A stretch of 64,000 nucleotides of DNA from Peptoniphilaceae bacterium (GCA_022779285.1 JALFST010000002.1:82010-146009); one strand, 5' to 3'. Positions 55,129-63,199 are shown, numbered from the stretch's first letter. Program-made: numbers and translations. Notes: generated by a model from the letters alone, not told the origin.

Positions 55129-56700
55129 ATGCAACCGGATCAGCTCGTCACTCTTCTGCAGAAGAATGACATTCAAATACAAGAATATGAAATTCGCCAT
55201 AAGGCGGATTTGCATCATTATGATGTGGTTTTTGCCGAAAACACGGACTGGAGGGAAAATACACTATATTTTGTGCAAAGCGCGCAGAATGCGGATTTTC
55301 TTAAGCAGATATCAAGGGAGGTTCCCATAAATCTTCTTGTCGAAGACTGGAAGAGATTGCCCGATTCAGAGGATTTTCCTTTTCTGAACCTTGTGATTCT
55401 ATCTGCGGGGCAAATGGATGCGGCTTTTCGTGTAGTGAAAAAGGAATTTGATTCTGTATACGAAATGCAATTCTCGTTTGACTCTCTTTTACAAAATATT
55501 GCAAGTGGCAAGGAGCTCAGTCATATTTTTGATTCCCTGGTAGAACACACGAAAAATTCGGTTGTGGCCATTGATATCTGCGGCAAGGTGATTGAACATT
55601 CTTCTTATTTTTATATCAATGATCCTATGTGGTTGCGGAGCATACAGTCCGGATATTGTCCGACTGTATTTATGAAGCATGTAGAGGATCGAAGAAACGA
55701 AGCATTCCTTTCAAAACGAGAAGAAAGTGCTTATACAGTAGTATGCGAAGAAATGAAGATCAAATACTTATGCAGTAATATTATGCTGGGTCGTGAGCGA
55801 ATCGGCTATTGCTTTATGTTTAATCCGGACAATGAATTTCGTGATGAGGATTACTTCAGTCTTCCCATTTTGAGCAAGGTGGTCTGTCAACATCTCTTGC
55901 ATCTCAATTCCAAACTCAGCATACATAATTTAGCGCCGCGATCTTTATTGCAGGAACTCATCGAAAATGCGGACATTGAAGAACCGGTGCAAAAAATTGA
56001 AGATTTTCATTTTCAAATTCCGACGATGCAACGGGTGATTTGCATGGCCTCCCGATATTCGCAGCCTCCCAATCCTCTTTCTCAAAAAGCGGCAACGATT
56101 TTGATTCAGACACTGGAGGCGGAGCTTTTTACGGAGTATCAAAATATGAGTGTATTTTTGTGTTCCGGCTCGATTACAGAAAAACTTTTCGAGGAACCGA
56201 AGGAGGAGGCCGGGCGTCGGCTTCAGAAGATGATACAGGAAAAAGATCTGTTATTCGGAATCAGTAAGCCGTATAGAGATATTAAGAATTTCAAGGAATA
56301 TTTTCTACAGGCGCGGAGTGCGTTGCGCCTGGGACTTCATCAAAGATCCCTGGGTCCCTTTATTCAATATGAAGAGGTGGCCTATTTTGATCTTTTAAGC
56401 AATCTTCCGGCGGATTTGCCCTTGGAGAGATTTGTTCATCCTGCGCTTCGTATTCTTGAACGCTATGACCGGAAAAACGGAACGGAGCTTTATCAAACAC
56501 TCCACTTGCTTTTGTATTGCGGGCTCAATGTCCAGGAAACAGCGGATCGCATGTATATTCATCGAAACACCATTGTTTACCGAAAGCGGCAAATTGAAAA
56601 AATAGGACATTTGGATTTATCACAAAGCAATACGATCTTTATTTTGAGAGGCTCTTATTGCATCGATGAATTTTTGAGAAATGAGATTTTAAAACCGTAA
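55129..56700 (+). CDS. PucR/CdaR-type transcriptional regulator
   Basis: 523 residues. The C-terminal helix-turn-helix (LLYCGLNVQETADRMYIHRNTIVYRKRQIEKI, quoted in part: ETADRMYIHRNTIVYR) near 465-495 is the PucR HTH_30 type. A GGDEF-like middle domain (about 290-400) precedes it. The N-terminal 270 residues are a probable ligand-sensing region with no motif I recognise. Such regulators usually activate neighbouring catabolic genes in response to their substrate, so it likely controls the enoate reductase and SDR upstream. AAAGGAGG precedes the ATG. Confidence 0.85.
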   Translation: MQPDQLVTLLQKNDIQIQEYEIRHKADLHHYDVVFAENTDWRENTLYFVQSAQNADFLKQISREVPINLLVEDWKRLPDSEDFPFLNLVILSAGQMDAAFRVVKKEFDSVYEMQFSFDSLLQNIASGKELSHIFDSLVEHTKNSVVAIDICGKVIEHSSYFYINDPMWLRSIQSGYCPTVFMKHVEDRRNEAFLSKREESAYTVVCEEMKIKYLCSNIMLGRERIGYCFMFNPDNEFRDEDYFSLPILSKVVCQHLLHLNSKLSIHNLAPRSLLQELIENADIEEPVQKIEDFHFQIPTMQRVICMASRYSQPPNPLSQKAATILIQTLEAELFTEYQNMSVFLCSGSITEKLFEEPKEEAGRRLQKMIQEKDLLFGISKPYRDIKNFKEYFLQARSALRLGLHQRSLGPFIQYEEVAYFDLLSNLPADLPLERFVHPALRILERYDRKNGTELYQTLHLLLYCGLNVQETADRMYIHRNTIVYRKRQIEKIGHLDLSQSNTIFILRGSYCIDEFLRNEILKP

Positions 56701-56703
56701 TCC

Positions 56704-56735
56704 AAGCCCTGATTTCCCCGGAAATCAGGGCTTTC
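56704..56735 (+). terminator. Terminator after the PucR regulator
   Basis: AAGCCCTGATTTC and GAAATCAGGGCTT are perfect 13-bp arms with a 4-nt loop; a short T-run follows, and the A's on the left allow weak bidirectional use. Confidence 0.8.
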
Positions 56736-56771
56736 ACATTCATAATTCGATGAGATGGACGGATGATGGAA

Positions 56772-56795
56772 AGCGGATCCGACTCCTGATCCGCT
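56772..56795 (+). repeat. GGATCC-cored hairpin
   Basis: AGCGGATC and GATCCGCT pair over 8 nt. A similar hairpin with GGATCCGCA arms lies at 60365-60386. Neither is followed by a T-tract. Between 56796 and 56945 I see nothing else I can support. Confidence 0.4.
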
Positions 56796-56945
56796 CAGGT
56801 GTAGGAGAAGGATCCGGCAAGGGCGGAGAAAATAACGCTGAAGATCAAAATGCCTTCAGGGCGGCTTGCGGGTTCCCGTATCAAAGGATTTTGCGAGGAA
56901 GATCCTGATTTCTGCTTGTAGCTCTCATGGAGGAGGGAAGACCTC

Positions 56946-57315
56946 ATGAAACGTAGAGTCGGAGCAGGTCTGCGAGATTCGTCATTATATTCTTAATTAT
57001 TTTGTCTCTATTAAGAAAATGGCCTGCTGAAAACAGTGAATATTGTGGCAGTCAAGAATTTCCTTCGTTGAGTGTTAACGATATAAAAGAGAAAGTGGAT
57101 AATGAAGGGGATTTTCTCTTATTTGTCGGTAGAGAAGCTTGTCCTTCATGTGTGGAGCTTGTGCCCATTAGAGAAAATCTGCGGCTGAAAATTTAAGAAT
57201 TGAGTATTCGGATTCGATGGATCCGGAAACGGATCCGGAGCTCAATGCGTTTCAGGAAAACATCAGATGTCCTATGTGCCTGCATTATCGATTTTTTAAA
57301 ATGGGGAAATGAACT
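56946..57315 (+). pseudogene. Decayed thioredoxin-like secreted protein gene
   Basis: ATG 56946 opens MKRRVGAGLRD, then a frameshift leads to a hydrophobic segment RFVIIFLIILSLL and on to DFLLFVGREACPSCVELVP, a thioredoxin-type CxxC. A further shift gives NLRIEYSDSMDPET...LNAFQENI, and another gives SYVPALSIF, the cis-proline segment followed by KNGEM in yet another frame. The layout equals the intact lipoprotein at 29851 (CPYC, YYLDTQDN, YVPALIYLKDGE). Three frameshifts make it non-functional. Confidence 0.7.
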
Positions 57316-57361
57316 CTCCGGAGATGCCGGAGAATGAAATGGAACGCCCCTCCAATCCCAT

Positions 57362-58396
57362 TCATTGTGATTTCTTCTGATATTCTTCCATCAAGTATTT
57401 TCTTGTAGACTCCGGAACCAAGGCAAGGGCATCTTCTACACAGCCCTCTGCAAGCAATTGGCGCACAGCCGAGGCGGAGATCACTTTTCCTTCCTTTTCC
57501 ATACGAGGGAAGACCTTCAGCATGGGAAAATTCGGAGGAGGCGCTGTAGCAAACACCTCCTGCATTGCCTGATTGTAGAGCGCTGTCGCAGGGCTGAGAG
57601 GTTCATCTCCTACGAAGCGCATGGAAATTTTCAGCGCAGGAGCAACATGATATTTGAAAATTCTGGCGTCCAATGTGGCATGAATGCGCGTCACATTCTC
57701 ATTTTCCGTTAGAAAATAGGAAGGAAATGTGGCTGCAGAAACCAGGTAAGAATCGGTATCGTGAAGGATGATCCCGGAAAGATCACGCGTACCTTCCTCT
57801 ACAAGCATGCGCCGTACCGGATAAGAAAATTCGGAAGCATCTTCACGCACCACAAAGAGGTGAAGTGTATTGCAGTGCTGAAGAGCCTGCTCAATGAGAT
57901 AACGATGCCCCAGGGTAAAGGGATTTGCATTCATAATGATCGCGCCCAGGCGTCCGCAGGAAAGCTCGGATTTTCGAGCTTTTTTGGTTTCCTCTTGGAG
58001 CCTTTGCAGATAGCTTTCGAGTCCATGGCGGGATTTTTCCATGAAAACCAATTTTTCAGGGACGCGCTCCACCTCCTGAAAGCCCAAATAAGGAAAGCTC
58101 TTTGCGGCTTGAGGCTTTGTATAAAGAAAAAAGGTATCGAAGCCCTTTTGATAGAGCCGCGTGATCAGTCCGGAAAGAAGGTCATGAAAAACATTGCCTC
58201 CTTGGAAAGCGGGCTCAATCGCGATACACTTGATGATATTATGAAAGAGGGAGCCTGTAGCGATCAACTGTCCCCTATCATAAATTCCATAAACCTCTTC
58301 TACGGTATGCTCGGGATGAAGACCCGATTTTTGGAGAAGGGAGACCCATGCGGCAGAATCCGTTTTGTTTTGTAAATCTAAAATATCCATAGTCAT
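57362..58396 (-). CDS. citC: [Citrate (pro-3S)-lyase] ligase
   Basis: 344 residues on the minus strand. An N-terminal GNAT-like domain (ATGSLFHNIIKCIAIEPAFQGGNVFHDLL; quoted in part: AIEPAFQGGNVFHDL) is followed by a nucleotidyltransferase domain with NANPFTLGHRYLIEQA near residue 157 (TLGH is the HxGH-like ATP motif) and VISASAVRQLL near the end. It acetylates the prosthetic group of the lyase acyl carrier protein, using ATP and acetate, to activate citrate lyase. It lies downstream of citG on the same strand (9-bp gap). The lyase subunits citD, citE and citF are not in the window. Confidence 0.93.
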   Translation of the reverse strand: MTMDILDLQNKTDSAAWVSLLQKSGLHPEHTVEEVYGIYDRGQLIATGSLFHNIIKCIAIEPAFQGGNVFHDLLSGLITRLYQKGFDTFFLYTKPQAAKSFPYLGFQEVERVPEKLVFMEKSRHGLESYLQRLQEETKKARKSELSCGRLGAIIMNANPFTLGHRYLIEQALQHCNTLHLFVVREDASEFSYPVRRMLVEEGTRDLSGIILHDTDSYLVSAATFPSYFLTENENVTRIHATLDARIFKYHVAPALKISMRFVGDEPLSPATALYNQAMQEVFATAPPPNFPMLKVFPRMEKEGKVISASAVRQLLAEGCVEDALALVPESTRKYLMEEYQKKSQ

Positions 58397-58405
58397 TTCT
58401 CGCTT

Positions 58406-59170
58406 TCAAAAGAGTTCATCCAGCATATGGCTGAGAATGAACAGATCCGCAACGCCGCCCGAAGTCAGGTTGTTCGTAAGATAGAACTGATTGAGGCGGC
58501 AAGCTTCCTCCTGAAATTTGGCAGAGTCATGGGGGAGTTTCCATAAAGAGGCTGCCCATTGCTGCACATAACGGAGTGTGGCAATATCAGAGCGATGGAT
58601 GGTTGTCGTATCATCAATTGTTGCAATCAAAAGAATGGTGCGCAGAAGATCATTTTCTTTTTCCTCTTTGAGTGCTTGATTGATGGAAAATAACTCGGCA
58701 AAACCGCTACACGCGATCCGGCGAATATCCCGAACACCCAGGCTGTGGAGCTTTGCGCTTCGAAAATGGGAGGATTGGTCATAATCTTTGAAAATAGGCA
58801 GGGTAAACTGCCGAATATACGCAGAAAGATTCTTCTGTTGAATTTTTTTCATATAAGATTGTGCCAAAATCAAGGACAGAAAGAGAAGACCTTTATAGGT
58901 ATTGCGGTTTTGCAGTGCATTCAGCCTTCGTTTCTCGATGACAGCCCCCTCTTTTCGCAATGAAGAAAAATCCGGAAGACTATCCCAATCAAGCTCTTGC
59001 ATATGGGCGGCAATGATTTCACCCGAATAGAGAAAATCATCTGTGCACAGATCGGTATGAGAGCCGGAGCAAGTCCATGTGACGCACCCGAAGCCCAGAA
59101 CCCGGGAAAGCTCTCGTCTTATATTTTTTTGTAAGCAGTCCGTAAAAGTCAGGATTTCGCGATCTTTCAT
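58406..59170 (-). CDS. citG: Triphosphoribosyl-dephospho-CoA synthase
   Basis: 254 residues when started at the ATG complementary to 59168-59170, which follows AGGAGGAAAC; an upstream in-frame ATG at 59206 lacks a ribosome site. CitG/MdcB features: TWTCSGSHTDLCTDDFLYS, the middle GVRDIRRIACSGF, DDTTTIHRSD and the C-terminal NLTSGGVADLFILSHML. It condenses ATP with dephospho-CoA to make the precursor of the citrate-lyase prosthetic group, later attached by CitX, which is encoded divergently. The family is divergent, hence slightly lower confidence than for citC. Confidence 0.87.
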   Translation of the reverse strand: MKDREILTFTDCLQKNIRRELSRVLGFGCVTWTCSGSHTDLCTDDFLYSGEIIAAHMQELDWDSLPDFSSLRKEGAVIEKRRLNALQNRNTYKGLLFLSLILAQSYMKKIQQKNLSAYIRQFTLPIFKDYDQSSHFRSAKLHSLGVRDIRRIACSGFAELFSINQALKEEKENDLLRTILLIATIDDTTTIHRSDIATLRYVQQWAASLWKLPHDSAKFQEEACRLNQFYLTNNLTSGGVADLFILSHMLDELF

Positions 59171-59185
59171 GTTTCCTCCTTTTTC

Positions 59186-59191
59186 TATTAT
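59186..59191 (-). promoter_or_regulatory. -10 element of the citG-citC unit
   Basis: TATAAT on the minus strand, 15 bp before the citG start, so the transcript would be nearly leaderless. It is 52 bp from the opposing citX -10, leaving a shared control region. Confidence 0.45.
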
Positions 59192-59217
59192 ACTCGGGAT
59201 CGGCATTGCATGAGGAA

Positions 59218-59259
59218 GACTTTCTCTTCAAGGCGCTTTTCGATACAATAGCAAAACAG
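59218..59259 (+). promoter_or_regulatory. citX promoter region (first copy of a duplicated segment)
   Basis: Contains TACAAT at 59244-59249 with a poor -35 (TTTCTC) 17 bp upstream. The 42-bp stretch matches 60536-60577 at 35 positions by direct comparison. Confidence 0.5.
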
Positions 59260-59268
59260 GAGGAAACT

Positions 59269-59808
59269 ATGCAGATTTTACAGCAAGGAGACCGTCCGAC
59301 TTTACCCGAGGTGCTGAATCGCCGCGAGGAGAGCGACGCACAGCTCAAACAGATGATTTGGAAACGGGATGGGACATGCGGTATCCGCTTTCATTTAAAT
59401 ATCCCAGGGGAAGTGAAAAACAATGAGACGATTGTTCGATTTTTTGAGAAGGGTGTGGATCACATCCGAAACACCCTTATGTTTTCTTTGATTCCGTTAT
59501 TGACGGAGAAGATGTATTACGGATCGACAGGACCTGAATATTTAGCTGTCGCAGAAGAAAAAGATCCCCATAAGATCAAGCGGCTGATGGTGGATTTGGA
59601 GGAGAAAATACCGGCGGGTCGCCTCTATGATGTGGATGTGGTCACGCGGGAAGGCGAGGTGAGCCGGGAGAGCATCGGAGCAGAGCCGAGACGCTGCTTT
59701 CTGTGCGAACGGGATGCCAGAATTTGTGCAAGGTCTCGCGCGCATTCATTAGAAGAGCTGGCAGCATGGACCGAGAAGCAATTGCAGGAGGGATTGGATG
59801 CCGAGTAA
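59269..59808 (+). CDS. citX: Citrate lyase holo-ACP synthase (CitX)
   Basis: 179 residues from ATG 59269, preceded by CAGGAGGAAA. N-terminal VLNRREESDAQLKQMI and the C-terminal block GAEPRRCFLCERDARICARSRAHSLEEL (quoted in part: RRCFLCERDARIC) are typical of CitX. It transfers the phosphoribosyl-dephospho-CoA group to the citrate lyase gamma subunit. It faces citG-citC. Its last codons overlap a relic of the PAP2 gene start (see 59798). Confidence 0.92.
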   Translation: MQILQQGDRPTLPEVLNRREESDAQLKQMIWKRDGTCGIRFHLNIPGEVKNNETIVRFFEKGVDHIRNTLMFSLIPLLTEKMYYGSTGPEYLAVAEEKDPHKIKRLMVDLEEKIPAGRLYDVDVVTREGEVSRESIGAEPRRCFLCERDARICARSRAHSLEELAAWTEKQLQEGLDAE

Positions 59809-59850
59809 ATGAGGATGGGGAGAGCTTCGGAACGGAGCTTTTTATCAATC
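59798..59850 (+). pseudogene. 5' relic of a PAP2 phosphatase gene overlapping the citX end
   Basis: ATGCCGAGTAAATGA overlaps the citX stop by 11 bp and matches the start of the intact PAP2 gene at 60616 (ATGCCGAGTAAACGA). Over 49 bp (59782-59830 against 60600-60648) I count 43 identities. Here a stop follows four codons and the similarity fades after about 59840, so this is a truncated leftover copy. Confidence 0.7.
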
Positions 59851-59852
59851 CG

Positions 59853-59880
59853 TTGACAAATTTACGCAGAGGGATAGAAT
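59853..59880 (+). promoter_or_regulatory. Promoter upstream of the small membrane protein
   Basis: TTGACA at 59853-59858 and TAGAAT at 59875-59880, 16-bp spacer. Directly downstream CTATAG-TAAG-CTATAG (59884-59899) forms a repeat that shares TATAGTTA with the second feo palindrome. A 21-codon frame at 59909-59974 follows, with no supporting evidence. Confidence 0.6.
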
Positions 59881-60053
59881 TTTCTATAGTAAGCTATAGT
59901 TAACAGATATGGAGGCCTATGAGAACGTGACGGTGATTGAGGAGGTGACAGGAGAGGTCTCCCGAGCAGAGTGAAAAATATATGCGGAAAAGCATATGTG
60001 GAGAGGGCACAATCCAATCCATAACATCAGTGAGACGATATTAGGAGCAGGAT

Positions 60054-60317
60054 ATGGCAAAATTATTCGATGGAATCTATCTGATTTCAATCATTTTGAT
60101 GTGTCTGATCTCCTTCGGGAAAATCAGGGTCCATGAAACCTGGTTCCTGGTGATCTTGCTTGTGATGAGCTTCAGCTTGTTGGGACGTGAGATGCTGTCC
60201 AATTACGATTCGGAAAATTATCCTGAAAAAGGGATGCGCATTTTCACTATGATCACCATAGGCGGAGGCTGGATTTTATTATTGCTTCATTTTTTAATAA
60301 AAAAGGGGATCTTGTAA
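60054..60317 (+). CDS. Small membrane protein, unknown function
   Basis: 87 residues with three hydrophobic helices (about 8-22, 30-44, 64-83) and a short charged loop (SNYDSENYPEKG). AGGAG lies upstream at about 60043. It sits between the truncated and intact copies of the citX-PAP2 junction, so it arrived with or after that rearrangement. No family recognised. Confidence 0.6.
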   Translation: MAKLFDGIYLISIILMCLISFGKIRVHETWFLVILLVMSFSLLGREMLSNYDSENYPEKGMRIFTMITIGGGWILLLLHFLIKKGIL

Positions 60318-60364
60318 GCAAGATCTTCATAGGACATCAAAATATGACCGATTCCGATTTGCCC

Positions 60365-60386
60365 GGATCCGCACGCTTGCGGATCC
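60365..60386 (+). repeat. Hairpin with GGATCCGCA arms
   Basis: GGATCCGCA and TGCGGATCC are perfect arms over CGCT. No T-tract follows. It lies in the gap after the small membrane protein. Confidence 0.5.
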
Positions 60387-60535
60387 CCTGCAGTGATTTT
60401 CCGAAAAAGAGTCAAGCAAGAGGAGCATTGATTTTCGGATGGAGACCGAATTTTTGCGGTCAATCCATAACGATTGATGTTTCGTCTGCACATTCCTTCC
60501 GCCTTCGGAGATCCGGATGCGGAATTTTTGAGGGG

Positions 60536-60615
60536 GACTTTCTCTTCGGAACACTTTCCGATACAATAGCACAACAGAAGATATTTTACAGTACAGTCAT
60601 TGCAGGAGGAATCGG
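60536..60615 (+). pseudogene. Deletion relic of citX (promoter and both ends, no middle)
   Basis: 60536-60577 repeats the citX promoter region and ribosome-site approach. It runs into ATTTTACAG, matching codons 3-5 of citX, and then directly into TTGCAGGAGG, matching its last codons and the start of PAP2. Nearly the whole citX coding sequence is missing. This explains how PAP2 keeps a promoter derived from citX. Confidence 0.7.
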
Positions 60616-61320
60616 ATGCCGAGTAAACGAGGACAGGGAGAGCTCCGGATCGGATTGGCTTTTCTCACAATTTTTCTTGTGTCCTTTTGCGGGATGCTTT
60701 TTTTGCAGGGTGCCGTCACGTCGGTAGACATCCGCATTCTCACCGATGTGATGGCTCGTCGCAATGATACATTTTCCGGATTTTTTTTATTTTTCACGCA
60801 GCTTGGCGGACAGCGTTTTCTCCTTCCTCTAAGCGTAGGAGCCACGTTATGGATCTGGCTTTTGCGCAAGGATGGAGTCGCCGCTTTGTGGTTTGCGGCA
60901 ATGGCGCTTTTCGGAGCCGCCCTGCTCAATCCCTCCATCAAGCACATCATTCATCGCGCAAGGCCGGATGCTCTCTTTCAAATGGTAAAAGAAGCGTCTT
61001 ATTCGTTTCCGAGCGGCCATTCCTTTTCGTCCGCTTTGCTTTATACATCCTTAGGCAACGGTACTTATTTCAGTCGGAAAGCGGATACGCGCTGGAAATC
61101 GGGGCCGGAGACGGTCAGAATTTTTGCGGCAGGTCTTGCCCTTCTTATCGCACTGAGCCGCGTTTATGTCGGGATCCATTATCCAAGCGATGTTTTGGCG
61201 GGCTATTGTCTCGGCATGGGATGCGCCTATTTAGGATCCGCATATTATCAAAGACAGATTTTGCCGCGGTTAAGAGGTCGTCTGGATCGATCATGGGGGG
61301 ATTATGAAGCAAAGAGTTGA
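60616..61320 (+). CDS. PAP2-superfamily membrane phosphatase
   Basis: 234 residues with about five membrane helices. All three acid phosphatase motifs are present: KHIIHRARP near residue 115, PSGHSFSS near 135 and SRVYVGIHYPSDV near 180. Likely substrates are undecaprenyl pyrophosphate or phosphatidic/phosphatidylglycerol phosphate; sequence does not decide. The C-terminus is basic. It overlaps the fumC start by 17 bp. TTGCAGGAGG provides the ribosome site, inherited from the citX 3' end. Confidence 0.9.
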   Translation: MPSKRGQGELRIGLAFLTIFLVSFCGMLFLQGAVTSVDIRILTDVMARRNDTFSGFFLFFTQLGGQRFLLPLSVGATLWIWLLRKDGVAALWFAAMALFGAALLNPSIKHIIHRARPDALFQMVKEASYSFPSGHSFSSALLYTSLGNGTYFSRKADTRWKSGPETVRIFAAGLALLIALSRVYVGIHYPSDVLAGYCLGMGCAYLGSAYYQRQILPRLRGRLDRSWGDYEAKS

Positions 61321-62662
61321 GTACGATTCGATGGGAGAGGTTCTTGTGCCGGAAATGCGCTCCTGGGGTGCGCAGACACAGAGAAGTCTGGAAAACTTTC
61401 CAATTGGGCAGGAAAAGATGCCGAGGCAAATTCTTGAGGCATTTGCGCTGTTAAAAAAAGCGGCGGCACTTGCCAACCGAGATTTCGGCAAGCTTTCCGA
61501 GGAAAAATGTGAAGCGATCAATCGGGTCTGCCGGGAGATTCTACAGGGAGAGCTTTGGGAGGAATTCCCTCTCTCTGTATGGCAAACAGGGTCCGGAACC
61601 CAATCCAATATGAATATCAATGAGGTCATTGCGCATCGTGCAGGTCAGCGGGGACAAAGGCTTCATCCGAATGACGATGTCAACTGCTCGCAAAGCTCGA
61701 ATGATACCTTTCCGACGGCCATGTATATTGCGGCGGTGAGGGCGGTCAGAGAGCGGGTGCTTCCTGCACTGGCGAGTCTGGCGGACACGTTTGAAAAGCA
61801 TGCGGAGAATTACAAAGATCTTATAAAAATCGGACGCACACATCTGCAGGATGCAACGCCGATCACCTTCGGACAGGAGATCAGCGGTTGGGCAAGCCTT
61901 CTTCGTCATGAGGAGCAGATGCTCAAAATGCTGACTCCGCAGCTTGAGGAACTGGCAATTGGAGGAACGGCTGTAGGAACGGGCTTGAATGCTCCTCCGA
62001 AATTCGGAGAAAGAGTCTGTGCCTATCTGACGCAGGAAACCGGTTATTCCTTTCATAGTGCGAAAAACAAGTTTCAGGCGCTCAGCGGAAAAAATGCAAT
62101 TCTTGCAGTGCATGGAATCCTTCATTCGCTGGCGGCCGATCTTCTCAAGATCGCCAATGATCTTCGCTGGCTGGCCAGCGGTCCCCGCGCGGGGCTTGGG
62201 GAGATTGTTTTACCGGAAAACGAACCCGGATCGTCTATTATGCCGGGCAAGGTCAATCCTACCCAGTGTGAAGCGCTCGCGATGGTATGCGTCCAGGTTA
62301 TGGGAAATCAAACCGCCATCGGATTTGCCGCTTCACAAGGCAATTTCGAGCTGAATGTTTATATGCCCGTTATCGCTTATAATTTCCTGCAGTCGGCAGA
62401 GCTCTTATCAGATGCCATGACGAGCTTCCGCATACGCTGTGCGGAAGGGATGTATCCCGATTCCGAAAAAATGCAGGAGAACGTGGAACGATCGCTGATG
62501 CTTGTGACGGCGCTGAGTCCTCATATCGGATATGAAAAAGCGGCGGAGCTGGCGCAATATGCACATAAAAACCGCACAACTCTGCGTTATGCGGTAGAAA
62601 AACTGGGCTATCTTTCTTTGGAAGAATTTGATGCCTGGATAGACCCTCGGTCCATGGTGTAG
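61304..62662 (+). CDS. fumC: Fumarate hydratase, class II
   Basis: 452 residues, iron-independent fumarase. WGAQTQRSLENFPIG at the start, WQTGSGTQSNMNINEVIAHRA (quoted in part: TGSGTQSNMN), NDDVNCSQSSNDTFPTAMYI (quoted in part), GRTHLQDATPI and the superfamily signature GSSIMPGKVNPTQCEA near residue 309. It interconverts fumarate and malate and so connects with the malic enzyme gene at 50.5 kb. The start is supported by GGGGGG upstream and lies inside the PAP2 end. Confidence 0.96.
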   Translation: MKQRVEYDSMGEVLVPEMRSWGAQTQRSLENFPIGQEKMPRQILEAFALLKKAAALANRDFGKLSEEKCEAINRVCREILQGELWEEFPLSVWQTGSGTQSNMNINEVIAHRAGQRGQRLHPNDDVNCSQSSNDTFPTAMYIAAVRAVRERVLPALASLADTFEKHAENYKDLIKIGRTHLQDATPITFGQEISGWASLLRHEEQMLKMLTPQLEELAIGGTAVGTGLNAPPKFGERVCAYLTQETGYSFHSAKNKFQALSGKNAILAVHGILHSLAADLLKIANDLRWLASGPRAGLGEIVLPENEPGSSIMPGKVNPTQCEALAMVCVQVMGNQTAIGFAASQGNFELNVYMPVIAYNFLQSAELLSDAMTSFRIRCAEGMYPDSEKMQENVERSLMLVTALSPHIGYEKAAELAQYAHKNRTTLRYAVEKLGYLSLEEFDAWIDPRSMV

Positions 62663-63100
62663 GGAAGCTTTTTTTGCAAGTGATGTCGGCGAGCAGCTAT
62701 GGACAGGAAATCAGGACTCACAAGGAGCGGCTTGGAGCACCCGATGAAGGTGCTGTCGAGCCGTTTTTTCCGGATCCACATGATTTTCTTGGAAATCAGC
62801 AGATTCACATTTACATAAATTTGCTTGATAAAATGCTTGTAATCAGTTAAATTGTAGTTAATAAAACAAGTTATCTTAATAGAACCGGAAACGGGGTGAT
62901 GACCTGGCAAATGTTTTATGGGTTGCGATTTTCAGTCGACAATTCTCATACATTTCTGTTGACCGATAAGAGGCAGAAGGACTTTTCCGTGAATCCGGAA
63001 TCGGAGTGTAACGATGAAACATATCCCATCCTTCTGTCAATGGCCATGGATACTGAGTTTACTCATTCAGTGAGCAGAAATCTTATCAAAGGAGGAGATC
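62663..63100 (+). other. Intergenic region between fumC and the small membrane peptide
   Basis: Contains the fumC terminator (62728-62769), an AT-rich stretch (62800-62880) that may hold a promoter but has no clear -35/-10 pair, and an open frame from 62896 of 98 codons. That frame lacks a ribosome site and overlaps the better supported 32-residue gene, so it is not called. Confidence 0.5.
62728..62769 (+). terminator. Terminator after fumC
   Basis: An outer stem CGGCT/AGCCG and inner stem AGCACC/GGTGCT with a small internal loop, followed by TTTTTT. Confidence 0.82.
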
Positions 63101-63199
63101 ATGTCACAATTACTTGTTCTCAATATTCTATTTGCAATTCTCATAGCGGCTTTTCTAATTTTCGGGATCATCTTTTTCCTCAAGAATATTAGAAAGTAA
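63101..63199 (+). CDS. 32-residue single-span membrane peptide
   Basis: ATG 63101 follows a strong ribosome site AAAGGAGGAGATC. The product MSQLLVLNILFAILIAAFL continues to IFFLKNIRK: one hydrophobic helix with a basic C-terminal tail. It could be a small regulatory membrane protein or a type I toxin-like peptide; there is no direct evidence for either. A strong terminator lies 95 bp downstream. Confidence 0.55.
   Translation: MSQLLVLNILFAILIAAFLIFGIIFFLKNIRK

Noticed and set aside
59909..59974. 21-codon peptide frame after the promoter at 59853
   Set aside because: No ribosome site of note and no recognisable sequence; could equally be chance.
62896..63192. 98-codon frame after fumC
   Set aside because: No ribosome site and it overlaps the far better supported 32-residue gene in another frame.
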